From: Streptomyces sp. BHT-5-2
GTDB taxonomy: Bacteria; Actinomycetota; Actinomycetes; Streptomycetales; Streptomycetaceae
Direction of reading: 5' to 3'
Length of the DNA stretch: 64,000 nucleotides
Assembly (NCBI RefSeq): GCF_019774615.1
Contig: NZ_CP081496.1
Span: forward strand, 310,001-374,000
A program made the position numbers and the translations under genes. How positions within the stretch are numbered: position 1 is the first letter of the stretch; each line of letters opens with the position of its first letter. Positions 17,485-27,700 of the stretch are shown piece by piece. The notes below the pieces were generated by a model, which saw only the letters and a program-made list of their open reading frames with translations, had not been told where the DNA came from and ran no database searches.

Positions 17485-19188
17485 CTATTCGATCACCGGA
17501 GGTATGACCGATCGGTCCTGCGCCATCCACGTCTCGTCGTCCTCATGGAGATAGTCCGGTCGCTGAGCACGGCCCCGCCTGCCCCGTGAGGCCGACGGTC
17601 CTCCGGACATGGGGAGCAGACTGCTGGTGGGGTTACCTCGTGCAAGGCCAGAGCCGCCGGGTGTGAACTCGGATATCCGGCCACTCGGCGCCTGCGTTCG
17701 TCCCCGTGCCTCGCCCAGCTCAGCGGCCGAGCTACGGCCCGTGACCGACGGCGCTCCAGACGCGGTGCCCTCTGCTACACCGCCTGAGCCGCCCTTGCTC
17801 ATCGCGGAGCCGGGCGGCGCGGGCCGCTGCTCGCCGCCGATCACCGATCCGCCTGGCGTCGCGCCCACGGTGCCACCGGGCTCGTACGCCCAACGACGCC
17901 CAGGAACACCCCGACTCCCACCGCTGCTGGGGCCTCCAGGGTGGCCTCCGCCCGTGACGCCGCGCGCCATGGCACTGTGGTCCTCTCCCATGACCGACCC
18001 ACGGGGCGCTCCGACCGTCTCCCCGCGAGGAGAGAATGGGCGCTGTCCAGAACTTCCCGCGCCGCTGCCCGCCCCGCTTCCAGCGACGGGAGGGTTCCCG
18101 CCGTTGCCCACCGGCCTGGCCGGAATCACGCCGCGTTCCTCACCCATGACCGTCCCCCCTGGCGCTTGGGGACGTCCAGAAGTGGTGCCGCTCCGCTGGG
18201 TGGTTGCACCGGGAACACCGTCTTGCATGGCACCACGGGGGCCTTCCTGCACCTTGCCCGGACGGGCGGTATCCGGCTGCGGGGCGCTTGTCGTATCTCC
18301 ACGCCCTGAGGGAGCCTTAGTCGCCCCAGGGGTCGTCGGCAGACCGGGTACGACGGGACTGGAGGGAATTCCGGGGTGCTGCTCGGGAGTGACCGGAACG
18401 GTGCCTCCTTGCTGCGGTGTCTTACCGGGCACGACCACGGGTGCAGTGGAGTCGATAGACGTACCGACCTGTGGGTCTTGCTGCACACCACCTACAGCCG
18501 AACGGGAGGCTCCTGCGTGCTGCTCGCCACCGCCGCTCCCCGTTGCAGAAGCGCCCCCTGCACTACCGGCGCTATTTCCTGCCCTACTACCCGCCGGTTG
18601 GTCCAAGAAGGTGTAGCGCTTGCTGATTCCGTCCTTCAAGTGCGGCGGATCCGGCACGAATCCGGATGCCGGCTTGAAGTTGGGCGGTTCCTGGCTCTCG
18701 ATCGTCTGCTGGGCCGTGCGGTAGTACGAGGCCAGCCGGTTCATGGCCGTCACGGCCGCTTCGCGGTCCGGGTCCGTCATCAGGGGAGCTCCGGTTGCGC
18801 CGCGCGCCGTAGGCGTTGCCGCGCTGTCTAGCTGAACGGCGTTGTTCTGCTTCGGCTGGGGCATCGATTTCGCCTCCCACAACGCCGTTCCGGCGTCCGA
18901 GAGGGCGTTGCCGGTGGTGGAGGCGAAGTGGGCCAGTTTGTGGCTCTGCTTGACGGTGTCGTTGCTCCATTCACGGAAGGCGTCGGCGCCTTCGCCCTCC
19001 CACTGCACACGTTCGACGTGCGCCTTGAGCTCGGTGGCGATCCGCTCGATCTCTTTGCCTGCCTGGGTCAGGCTGGCGCCGGTGAACGAGATCTCCGTGT
19101 GGTCCGCGCCGGCCACCATGTCGTACAGGGCCTGGTGTGTTGCGTTCTCGAAGTTGCTGCTGCCGGACGAGCTGGGGTTCCCCGCCAT
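17485..19188 (-). CDS. Large WXG-domain protein with Gly/Pro-rich repeats (putative T7SS substrate)
   Basis: 567 residues. The N-terminal about 110 residues form a WXG-type helical domain (QAGKEIERIATELKAHVERV, W-E-G at 63-65, GADAFREWSNDTVKQSHKLA). The middle is Pro/Gly/Ser/Thr-rich with recurring motifs such as GGTVMGEERG, GSVMGEDHSA and GGSVIGGEQR. The last residues (DYLHEDDETWMAQDRSVIPP) form a short acidic/Trp-containing tail that I recall from other Streptomyces T7SS proteins. It is encoded between the two mycosins and is a likely secreted substrate or a structural counterpart of PPE/Esp proteins. Confidence 0.8.
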   Translation of the reverse strand: MAGNPSSSGSSNFENATHQALYDMVAGADHTEISFTGASLTQAGKEIERIATELKAHVERVQWEGEGADAFREWSNDTVKQSHKLAHFASTTGNALSDAGTALWEAKSMPQPKQNNAVQLDSAATPTARGATGAPLMTDPDREAAVTAMNRLASYYRTAQQTIESQEPPNFKPASGFVPDPPHLKDGISKRYTFLDQPAGSRAGNSAGSAGGASATGSGGGEQHAGASRSAVGGVQQDPQVGTSIDSTAPVVVPGKTPQQGGTVPVTPEQHPGIPSSPVVPGLPTTPGATKAPSGRGDTTSAPQPDTARPGKVQEGPRGAMQDGVPGATTQRSGTTSGRPQAPGGTVMGEERGVIPARPVGNGGNPPVAGSGAGSGAGSSGQRPFSPRGETVGAPRGSVMGEDHSAMARGVTGGGHPGGPSSGGSRGVPGRRWAYEPGGTVGATPGGSVIGGEQRPAPPGSAMSKGGSGGVAEGTASGAPSVTGRSSAAELGEARGRTQAPSGRISEFTPGGSGLARGNPTSSLLPMSGGPSASRGRRGRAQRPDYLHEDDETWMAQDRSVIPPVIE

Positions 19189-19209
19189 CGTCTTCTCTTC
19201 CCCCTCGCG

Positions 19210-19776
19210 TCAGATGCCGTCGGCGCCCGCGGACTGGCCCTCGCCCCTGCCGGCTGTGGCGGAACCGGCGGTGTCGGTGGGCCGCTTCTCGGGCCGTGGT
19301 GCCTGGTACAGCTCCTGGGTGCGGCGCTGGATGGTCGCCAGGCGGTGCTTCACGTCGGCGTCGATGGCTTCGTAGCCGCTTTGGGCGACCTGGGAGCCGA
19401 TGCTCAGTGCCTCGATCTGGTCGCCGAACGCCTTGGAGAACGCTTCCAGTTGGGCCAGCACCTTCTCGTACGCGGTGGCCAGGCCGTGGGCCTCGGCGAA
19501 GCCCTGGCCGAAGGAGGCAGGAGCGATCTTGCGGTGGCCGAGCGTCCCCGGGGCCGCGTTCGAGGCTTTCAAGCGTGCCAGCAGGTCGTCTACCCGCTTC
19601 TTGAAGTTCGCCAGCGTCTCGGCTTCGACGGCAAGATCGGCGCTCTTGCCTTGTGGTGCTACCCCGTTCACCTGCATGCCAGTGGTCTCGTCGGCCCGCA
19701 TGGCGTTCTTCCCCCCGGATGCTGCTATGCGTAAGTCACCTACGTCAGGAGCCACTCTATCCATCACCTCTGACAA
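19210..19776 (-). CDS. Helical T7SS-associated hypothetical protein
   Basis: 188 residues, mostly helical (LAVEAETLANFKKRVDDLLA, AYEKVLAQLEAFSKAFGDQI, YEAIDADVKHRLATIQRRTQ), with a disordered tail. Resembles ESX accessory or substrate proteins of the EspE/WXG type without a clear WXG. The start may be further in (ATG for MRADETTGMQ or MQVNGVAPQG). It lies 21 bases upstream of the large WXG protein and is probably its partner. Confidence 0.65.
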   Translation of the reverse strand: MSEVMDRVAPDVGDLRIAASGGKNAMRADETTGMQVNGVAPQGKSADLAVEAETLANFKKRVDDLLARLKASNAAPGTLGHRKIAPASFGQGFAEAHGLATAYEKVLAQLEAFSKAFGDQIEALSIGSQVAQSGYEAIDADVKHRLATIQRRTQELYQAPRPEKRPTDTAGSATAGRGEGQSAGADGI

Positions 19777-19891
19777 CGGCCGTGCGTCTTACATCCATGC
19801 GTTCGGGGAGCTCGCTATCTCCTAATGTCCAGAAGCGTAGTCGTTGGCGCCGTTTGGTTCATGGGCCACGACCCCAGGAAAGTGAGTACGG

Positions 19892-21211
19892 CTACTTATT
19901 GACGCGGGGCGCCCGCGGGCGTGCGCCCCGTTTGCGGGCATCTCGCCAGACGACGGCGGCGCCCGCGATGACCGCGACCGCGACGCCGCCCGCTCCCAGG
20001 CCGTACGTCGCGTAGCGCTCCGTCCGCTCCTGTGGGCTCTCGCCGTCGGGCCAGGCGGTGGGGTCGGGTGGTGTGGCCTTGGTCAGGCCGTTGGTCGCGG
20101 TGGGGTGGTCGATGGGGTGGGTGTCGTCGGTGAGGGCGCGTACCGGGTCTACGACGCCCCAGCCGACGAAGGGGTCTTGGCCGTTGACGGTGCGTTCGGC
20201 GGTCTGCTCGATCTGGGCGACGATCTGGTACTCCTTCCAGTCCGGGTGCTTGGCCTTCAGGAGGGCGGCGACGCCGGCGACGTAGGGGGCGGAGAAGCTG
20301 GTGCCGTTGTCCACGCACTGGCCGCCCTTGGGGACGGTGGAGACCATGTCCACGCCGGGGGCGGCGACGCCGATGAAGGCGCCGCTTTGAGAGAAGGGGG
20401 CGCGTTCGTTGTTGCGGTCGGAGGAGGCGACGGCCAGCACCCCGTCGTACGCGGCCGGGTAGGTGTCCTTGAGCTGGCCGTCGAGGCCGTCGTTGCCTGC
20501 CGAGGCGACGACGACGATGTTCTTGTGCCGGGCTTCCTGGATGGCAGCCGCCAAGTCGGAGTTGGGGGAGAGGGGCTTGGTGGTGTCCTGGGAGATGTTG
20601 ATGACGTCCGCGTCGGCGGCGATCGCCTTGCGGATGGCTTGGGCCAGGGTGGCGGCGTTGCCGCTGCCCTTCTCGTCGTTCTGGCGAAGGGGGATGATGG
20701 TGGCTTCGGGGGCGAGCCCGACGAAGCCGGTGCCCGCACGTGGGCGGGCGGCGATGATGCCGGCGACCTTGGTGCCATGGCCCACCGGGTCGTACGTGCC
20801 GTCCGTCGGCGCCTTCGGATCCCTCGCCACGTCGCTTCCGGCGTCCTTGGTGTTGTGCAGGAAATCCCAGCCGCTCTTGGCGTCGACGGCCTCGGCCAGC
20901 TGTGGGTTGGTGTTGTCGACGCCGGTGTCGATGACGGCGACGCGTACCGGGCGGCCGTGCGCGTCCCGGCCCTTGGTGTCCTGCCACAGCTGGTCGAAGA
21001 CGATGCGCTGCAGCGCCCAGGGGCGTTCCTTGATCTGTTGCTTCATGGGGAAGGTACAGACACCGTTCCCCCGAGGGACCGGCGTGACGTCCTCCCCGTC
21101 CGCGGCGTGGGCGACCGCGGCCGACGACACGGGGGCAACGCTCCCGATCAGTCCCATAAACAGGGTGGCAGTGGCCGTGCCCCATGCGGCTGATGTACTT
21201 CTCCGCCTCAC
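19892..21211 (-). CDS. mycP: Mycosin (MycP-like S8 serine protease), second copy
   Basis: 440 residues from GTG 21211 with GGGGAG five bases upstream. Signal peptide, then the subtilisin triad: Asp in VAVIDTGVD (about residue 91), His in VGHGTKVAG (about 145), Ser in NGTSFSAPYVAG (about 305). Conserved cysteines flank the propeptide-like region (GVCTFPMKQQ) and the active site (GGQCVDNGTS). C-terminal membrane span and basic tail. It starts 17 bases after eccB, the position normally held by mycP in ESX operons, so this is the canonical copy. Confidence 0.93.
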   Translation of the reverse strand: MRRRSTSAAWGTATATLFMGLIGSVAPVSSAAVAHAADGEDVTPVPRGNGVCTFPMKQQIKERPWALQRIVFDQLWQDTKGRDAHGRPVRVAVIDTGVDNTNPQLAEAVDAKSGWDFLHNTKDAGSDVARDPKAPTDGTYDPVGHGTKVAGIIAARPRAGTGFVGLAPEATIIPLRQNDEKGSGNAATLAQAIRKAIAADADVINISQDTTKPLSPNSDLAAAIQEARHKNIVVVASAGNDGLDGQLKDTYPAAYDGVLAVASSDRNNERAPFSQSGAFIGVAAPGVDMVSTVPKGGQCVDNGTSFSAPYVAGVAALLKAKHPDWKEYQIVAQIEQTAERTVNGQDPFVGWGVVDPVRALTDDTHPIDHPTATNGLTKATPPDPTAWPDGESPQERTERYATYGLGAGGVAVAVIAGAAVVWRDARKRGARPRAPRVNK

Positions 21212-21227
21212 TGCGTCTCCCCGTTCC

Positions 21228-22787
21228 TCAGGAGCCCTGGGGCTGGCGGGCGGCGTTCGCGTCCAGCCGGGGCCCCATCGGGAGGAACTGCGACCAGTTC
21301 GTCGGTACCAGCACCGGTTTGATGCCCTTGTAGCCGAGGAGGATCTGCGCCCGGTTGGTCTCCTGGGAGCCTTGGCCGGATTGCTGTTCCTTGGCCGGGC
21401 CTGTGGTGCCGATGCCGGAGTGCTTGGCGCTGCTGTCGTTGTTGGTCTGGACGCCGTAACGCAGGCCCGTGTCCGTGACGAGGAAATGCGCCCCGGAGAC
21501 GACATCTCCCGGCTGGATCTGCTTGTAGAACAGGCCCGTTCCCGGGGTCACGTACGCGCTGGTACCGCCGTTGGCGATCTGCTGGGGGAAATCCTTTCCG
21601 GCCCAGGTACTCAGCTCCGTACCACCAGTCTTCGACACCCCACGCAGCACACTGCAGACCGTGCCCCGGCCACCTTGAGCCGTGGCCGTGTTGACCTGCT
21701 CGGTCATCTCCTGCGGCCACTGTTTCTCGGCGAACAGCTGCTGCGCCTGTGGGGTGAAGGACTGTGCGTCCACCTCGGTGGGGCGGTTGTGTTGTTCCAG
21801 CGGGGCCGTCTGACGGGAGAACAGGAGCAGTTTGGCGACGAAGTCGGAGACGGGGACGACCTTGCCCTGGAGGACGACGTAGTGCTGGGTGCCGTCGCCG
21901 GTTGTCGCGCGCAGCACCGTGCCGATGCGGTTTTCGCGTGCGCCGAGTCCCTTGACGTTGGCGGGCTGGGTGACCGTTCCAGGCAGGGTGGGGAAGGCGA
22001 TCGGTGTGCCGTCGTGGAAGGTGGCGAGCCAGTCCTTGGTGACCTGCTGGGGCTGCCGGCTTCCCACCAGGGCACGCAGTAGCAGTTCGGTGTCGCTGCC
22101 ACCGTCGATGAGGTACTTGGTGCCCTTCGGGTCGACCAGGTACCGAGCCCCGCCGGATTCTCCGGATTCGCCGGATCCCTTGGTCTCTTGGACGTAGAGG
22201 GCCTGGCCTCCGTGTAGCCGGCCTGGTCCCTCCACCTTGTCCGCGTCGCGGTCGGCGAAGAGGAAGGTGGCCTTCTGTACGGACCTGCCGTTGTTGCCCG
22301 GTTGTTCGCAGACCGCCCAGCGCTTGCTCCTCGCCGCGTCGCCGGCATCCGGGAGGCGGTCGGGGGCGTAGGGGATGCCCAGGGTCGGGCCGTGCTGGAG
22401 CTTTCCGTTGTCCAGCTCGCTCTCGTCGACCTTGAGGACGTCAGAACGGTCGGGTTTGACGAGCAGTCGGGCGGAGGCCATGTTCAGGACGGGATGCAGC
22501 TGCCGCTTGCCGCCCGTCTCCAGGACCACGTACAAGGTGGCAGATTTGCTGCCCAGGATGACGTGCGCGCCGGGGGTGTCCCAGCCCTTGGGGGCCTTGG
22601 GGCGGAACATGCCCCAGGCGCCGAATCCGGCCAGGACCAGGGCGGCGACGACCAGGCCGGGCAGCACCGCGCGCAGCGGGCTCGGGGCGCCCTCGTCCGT
22701 ATGGTCGGGGGAGGGCTGCAGGAAGGCGGCCACCAGCCGTTTCTTGGCGAAGGTGTAGCCGTTGAGCTCGTCCCGCCGTGATGCCAT
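21228..22787 (-). CDS. eccB: Type VII secretion protein EccB
   Basis: 519 residues. Typical EccB start (MASRRDELNGYTFAKKRLVA), one membrane anchor (residues about 41-61), then the periplasmic repeat domain with LGSKSATLYVVLETGGKRQL, RYLVDPKGTKYLI and a cysteine pair (RWAVCEQPG, GTVCSVLRGV). EccB is a core membrane component that stabilises the ESX hexamer. Located between eccD and mycP. Confidence 0.95.
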   Translation of the reverse strand: MASRRDELNGYTFAKKRLVAAFLQPSPDHTDEGAPSPLRAVLPGLVVAALVLAGFGAWGMFRPKAPKGWDTPGAHVILGSKSATLYVVLETGGKRQLHPVLNMASARLLVKPDRSDVLKVDESELDNGKLQHGPTLGIPYAPDRLPDAGDAARSKRWAVCEQPGNNGRSVQKATFLFADRDADKVEGPGRLHGGQALYVQETKGSGESGESGGARYLVDPKGTKYLIDGGSDTELLLRALVGSRQPQQVTKDWLATFHDGTPIAFPTLPGTVTQPANVKGLGARENRIGTVLRATTGDGTQHYVVLQGKVVPVSDFVAKLLLFSRQTAPLEQHNRPTEVDAQSFTPQAQQLFAEKQWPQEMTEQVNTATAQGGRGTVCSVLRGVSKTGGTELSTWAGKDFPQQIANGGTSAYVTPGTGLFYKQIQPGDVVSGAHFLVTDTGLRYGVQTNNDSSAKHSGIGTTGPAKEQQSGQGSQETNRAQILLGYKGIKPVLVPTNWSQFLPMGPRLDANAARQPQGS

Positions 22788-22907
22788 GACGCTGCGCTTC
22801 CCCCTGCTCCCTCTACGGCCGCTTCTGGAGTCATCCGGTAGCCGTCCGGTCCTGCTGGTTCCCGGGCCCCGGGCCGAGCCTCTATGTCCTTAAACCGCTC
22901 GTCTTCC

Positions 22908-24404
22908 TCAACCGCTGGTCATGCTTCGCGCCTGGCTGTACAGGTCCAGGACCGCCAGGCACAGCGGCATCAGGGACAGCAGCAGGAATCCGTCGGCGAG
23001 ATCGAGCACCCGGCCCCAGAACGGTGTCATCCCCTTCTTCGGCACCGTCAGCGCGACCGTCGTCACCAGCGCCACCGCGCCGATGACCACGAGCGCCAGC
23101 CACAGCGTACGCAGATCCAGCGGGGTGCGGTCGCCCGTAAGGAAGTCGTTCAGCATCCCGGTGGGCGGGTTGAAGGCCACGCCCAGTGTCAGGAGGGAGA
23201 GTGCGGCCAGGCCGGCGACGACCGCGCAGGCGACCTGGGAGGTGTAGCGGAAGAGCCGGGCGCGCAACAGCGTCGCCAGACCGGTGGCGAGGGCAAGCAG
23301 CTGCGCCCACGCGGAGTGGGCGAAGCCGAGGACGCCCGCGGCCCCGATGAGGACCGCGCAACAGCCGCCGAGCAGCCCCAGCAGCAGTTCATGCCCGCGG
23401 CGGGCCTGGGCAGCGATGCGCTCCTCATCGACGGGCTCCAGACCAACCGGGCCCAGACCGACGGGCTGCTCACCACCCCTCAGTTCCGCCCCCGCCTCCC
23501 GCTCCTGGCTCAGGCTGCGCGGAGTGGCGTATCCGATAGGCAGCCGGGCCAGGCGCGTGGCCAGCCCTGGCAGAAAGGCCATGACGCCGATGACCACGGG
23601 CGCGCAGACGGCCGCGGCCTGGGCGGCCGTCGCCTCGCTGATGATGGCGAGGAAGGCGGCGAGAGTGGCGACGGCTGCGGCGAACGTGGCAGCGATGAAC
23701 GGCGCGTCACCGGACGGCGACAACGCAACCAGGGCGACGGAGACGACGAGCACGGCAACACAGCCCAGCAGGAACTGCAGCCGCCCGGCCCCATGCCCTG
23801 CGTCCGGACCGACGATCCCCGAGCCCGCGCACAGCATCACCGGCAACGCGCCCAGGCCGAGCGCGACGGCGGACGGCTGGTCCCCGTAGACCCGGGCCCG
23901 GACCCCTGCGAACGCGGCCAACAGCACACCGGCCGTACCGGCGATCACGCCCGGCAGGCTGTGCATGTCGTGCCGCACCGGGTCGGCGAACCACAGCACC
24001 AGAGCAAGAAGAGCGAGCAGCACCCCGACCCCGACCAGACCCGTCCCGCGCAGCAGACCGTCGTGCCACAAACGGCGGTCCCGGGTGACGGCGGCAGCCA
24101 CCGCGTCCGAAACATCGTCGAAGACCGCCGGCGGAAGCGACTTCGAGAAGGGGCGCAGGTGCAGCATCTCGCCGTCGACGACGCGCTGGTCGGCGAGGGT
24201 GCGGGCGCTGTCGAGCGCGCTGCCGTCGGCACGGAAGAGGTAGTAGCCGGTCGGTGCGCCCGGGGGCTGTCGCTGGCCGGTCAGGCGCAGGATCTCCGGG
24301 TAGATGTCGGAGACCGGGATGTTCTCGGGCAGGGCCACGTCGATACGGCTGTCGGGGGCGACCACCGCGACCCTGCGGAAGCCGGTCCCCGTACTCATGC
24401 TCAC
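22908..24404 (-). CDS. eccD: Type VII secretion protein EccD
   Basis: 498 residues. N-terminal ubiquitin-like domain (RRVAVVAPDSRIDVALPENI ... ADQRVVDGEMLHLRPF) followed by about eleven membrane helices. Matches EccD, which lines the ESX inner-membrane pore as a dimer. It is first in the minus-strand eccD-eccB-mycP run and divergent from eccC. Confidence 0.95.
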   Translation of the reverse strand: MSMSTGTGFRRVAVVAPDSRIDVALPENIPVSDIYPEILRLTGQRQPPGAPTGYYLFRADGSALDSARTLADQRVVDGEMLHLRPFSKSLPPAVFDDVSDAVAAAVTRDRRLWHDGLLRGTGLVGVGVLLALLALVLWFADPVRHDMHSLPGVIAGTAGVLLAAFAGVRARVYGDQPSAVALGLGALPVMLCAGSGIVGPDAGHGAGRLQFLLGCVAVLVVSVALVALSPSGDAPFIAATFAAAVATLAAFLAIISEATAAQAAAVCAPVVIGVMAFLPGLATRLARLPIGYATPRSLSQEREAGAELRGGEQPVGLGPVGLEPVDEERIAAQARRGHELLLGLLGGCCAVLIGAAGVLGFAHSAWAQLLALATGLATLLRARLFRYTSQVACAVVAGLAALSLLTLGVAFNPPTGMLNDFLTGDRTPLDLRTLWLALVVIGAVALVTTVALTVPKKGMTPFWGRVLDLADGFLLLSLMPLCLAVLDLYSQARSMTSG

Positions 24405-24722
24405 CGTGTTCAGCTCTGCCCCCTGCTCACCTGGTCATCCGGCCACTTAGGTCACGCGGCCGCCCGGTCACTTGCTCATCCACTTGTTCATCGCCGCGGC
24501 GTTCCGCACGCGGCACTGCCGGGGCGCCATCGTGCCACCGCACCGTGGCGGCCACCGCAGCTTTGCGTCACCAGCCTTGTGTCACAGGCTTTGTGTCACC
24601 GCGCCGCGAGGCCCTTCCCACTCGTCACATTAGTCGGCAGTAGGATCGCCTGACGCGGGGGGCGCCGTCGCCAGGGGGCGATCGGGACGGAACTTCCCTC
24701 CGTGTCGAGGGATTGATGCTCG
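24405..24722. promoter_or_regulatory. Divergent eccD/eccC control region
   Basis: 318 bases between two core T7SS genes. Contains the three direct repeats listed separately and further GTCAC/CTCATC-like motifs (GGTCACTTGCTCATCC, CACTTGTTCATC). No gene is seen. A weak GAGGGA about 11 bases before the eccC GTG may serve as ribosome site. Confidence 0.55.
24561..24600. repeat. Three 12-bp direct repeats with 14-bp period
   Basis: CTTTGCGTCACC (24561-24572), CCTTGTGTCACA (24575-24586) and CTTTGTGTCACC (24589-24600) follow each other with two-base spacers. This looks like tandem regulator-binding sites in the eccD/eccC promoter region. Confidence 0.65.
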
Positions 24723-27700
24723 GTGAGCCAGATCGTCGTCAAGCGCCCACCGCGGGCGCTTCCGCCCGGCCCCGCCACGGACGAGCTGCACCTGCAAGCC
24801 CCGCCGGAGCTGCCGCGCGGCCAGCAGGAGGGCGTGCTGATGCAGCTCCTGCCGATGCTCGGCATGGGCTCGTCGGTGGTCTTCTTCTTCATGCCGGGCA
24901 TGCCGCCGTTCATGCGCATCATGGGCGCGCTGATGCTCGTCTCGACGATCGGCATGGTCCTCGCCCAGATCGTCCGCTACCGCAGAGGCACCCAGGGCGA
25001 GATGGCGCAGAGCCGCCGGGACTACCTCAAATACCTGGCGCAGACCCGCCGCCGCATCCGCCGCACCGCCACCGCCCAGCAGGGCGCCCAGCACTACCTC
25101 CACCCCGCCCCCGACCAGCTGTGGTCCATCGTCGCCGAGGGCAGCCGCGTCTGGGAGCGCCGCATCGGCGACGCCGACTTCGCACAGGCCCGCATCGGCC
25201 TGGGCACCCAGCAACTGGCCACCCCGCTTGTCGCCCCCGACACCGCCCCCGTCGACGAACTCGAACCGCTGACCGCCGGCATCATGCAGCGCTTTCTCGC
25301 CACCCACGGCTCGCTGCACAACATGCCGATCGCACTCTCCCTGCGCGCCTTCTATCACCTCACGGTCTCCGGCGAGCCGGCCTGCGCCCAGGGCACGGCC
25401 CGCGCCCTGATCGGTCAGCTCGTCACCCTGCACTCGCCGGCCGACCTCCTGGTCGCCGTGGTGGCAGCCCCCGGCGCCATCGACCGGTGGGAGTGGACGA
25501 AGTGGCTGCCGCACACCCAACTGCCCACCTCAGCTGACGGCGCCGGCACCCGACGCCTGTTCACCGACGACCTCACCGAACTCGAAACCCTCCTGGCCGG
25601 CCACCTCGCCGACCGCCCCCGTTTCAGCAAGGACGCTCCGCCCCTCCTCGACCGGCCCCACCTCGTCATCGTCCTGGACGGCGGCATGGTCCCCGCCGAC
25701 TCCGCCTTCGCCGCCCCCGAGGGCCTCCAAGGCGTCACTGTCATCGAGGTCGTCTCCGGCGAACTCGACGAACCCCGCGGCGGCCTGTCGGTAACCTCCC
25801 ACCCCACCCGCCTGCGCCTGGAATCGGCCGTCTCCGTCTACGACGGCACTCCCGACCTGCTGTCCCTGGAGCGCGCCGACACCCTCGCCCGTCAACTCGC
25901 GCCCCTGTACGTGGACGGCACCGACGAGGACGAACCGCTCCTGGCCAATCTGGACTTCACCGACCTCCTCGACCTCGGCGACCCCGCCGACGTGGACACC
26001 GCTCACACCTGGCGCCCCCGCTCCCAACCCGAACGCCTACGCGTCCCGATCGGCGTCGACGAATCCGGCCAACCCGTCATGCTCGACCTCAAGGAAGCCG
26101 CCCAGAACGGCATGGGCCCCCACGGCCTGTGCGTCGGTGCCACCGGCTCCGGCAAATCCGAGCTCCTGCGTACCCTCGTCCTGGGCCTGTCGGTCACCCA
26201 CTCCTCCGAGACCCTCAACTTCATCCTCGCCGACTTCAAGGGCGGCGCCACCTTCGCCGGCATGTCCGCCCTCCCGCACGTCGCCGCCGTCATCACCAAC
26301 CTCGCCGACGATCTCTCCCTCGTCGACCGCATGGGCGACTCCCTCCGCGGCGAACTCCAACGCCGCCAGGAACTGCTCCGCCAAGCTGGCAACTTCGCCA
26401 GCATCCATGACTACGAAAGGGCCCGAGCCGCCGGCCACCCCCTCGACCCGCTGCCCTCCCTCGTCCTGGTCATCGACGAGTTCAGCGAACTCCTCACCGC
26501 CAAGCCCGACTTCATCGAGATGTTCATCCAGATCGGCCGCATCGGCCGGTCCCTCGGCGTCCACCTCCTCCTAGCCTCCCAACGCCTGGAGGAAGGCCGC
26601 CTGCGCGGCCTGGACACCTACCTCTCCTACCGCATCGGCCTGCGCACCTTCTCCGCCGCCGAATCCCGCGTCGCCCTCGGCGTCCCCGACGCCTACCACC
26701 TCCCCTCCGTCCCCGGCTCCGGCTACCTCAAATTCGGCACCGACGAGATGACCCGCTTCAAGGCCGCCTACGTCTCCGGCCCCCACCGATCGGCGAGCAG
26801 CCGCACGGACCACGACGCATTCCCCATCCAGCAGCGCGCCGCCCTCTTCACCGCCACACCCGTCCCCGTCACCAGCCCCGCCCCGACCGCGCAACCCGCC
26901 GCCCCCGAGGCACCCGCCCAGACCGACGGCGCATTGGCCGACACCGTCCTGGACGTCATCGTCCGCCGCCTGGACGGCCAGGGACCACCCGCCCACCGCG
27001 TCTGGCTCCCGCCCCTGGACACCGCCCCCAGCCTCGACCAACTCCTCGCGGCCCTGACCACCACCCCCGACCGCGGCCTGCACGCCACCGACCACCCCAC
27101 AACCGGCCGCCGCCCCCTCACTGTCCCCTTCGGCCTGGTCGACAAGCCCTTCGAACAACGCCGCGACACCCTCCACCACGACTTCTCCGGCGCCACCGGC
27201 CACCTCCTCATCATCGGCGGCCCCCAGTCCGGCAAATCCACCCTCCTGCGCACCCTCATCAGCGCCTTCGCCCTCACCCACACACCCCACGAAGTCCAGT
27301 TCTACGGCCTCGACTTCGGCGGCGGCTCACTCAGCTCCCTCACCGGCCTCCCGCACGTCGGCTCCATCGCCTCCCGCCTGGACCCCGAACGCATCCGCCG
27401 CACCGTCGCCGAGGTCGCCGGCATCCTCGCCCGCCGCGAGGAGTACTTCCGCACCCACCACATCGACACCATCACCACCTACCGCCGACGCCGCGCCGAA
27501 GGCCACCTCCCCGACCAGCCATGGGGCGACGTCTTCCTCGTCATCGACGGCTGGGGCCCCTTCAAGGACGAATACGAACACCTGGAACCGATCGTCACCG
27601 ACCTCGCCTCCCGCGGCCTCGGCTTCGGCATCCACATCATCCTCACCACCTCCCGCCACCTCGAAGTCCGCGCCGCCCTCAAGGACCAAATCCTCGGCCG

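Noticed and set aside
22884-24653. 589-residue plus-strand frame over eccD
   Set aside because: Antisense shadow of a membrane protein gene: Gln/Arg/Gly-rich and without domains.
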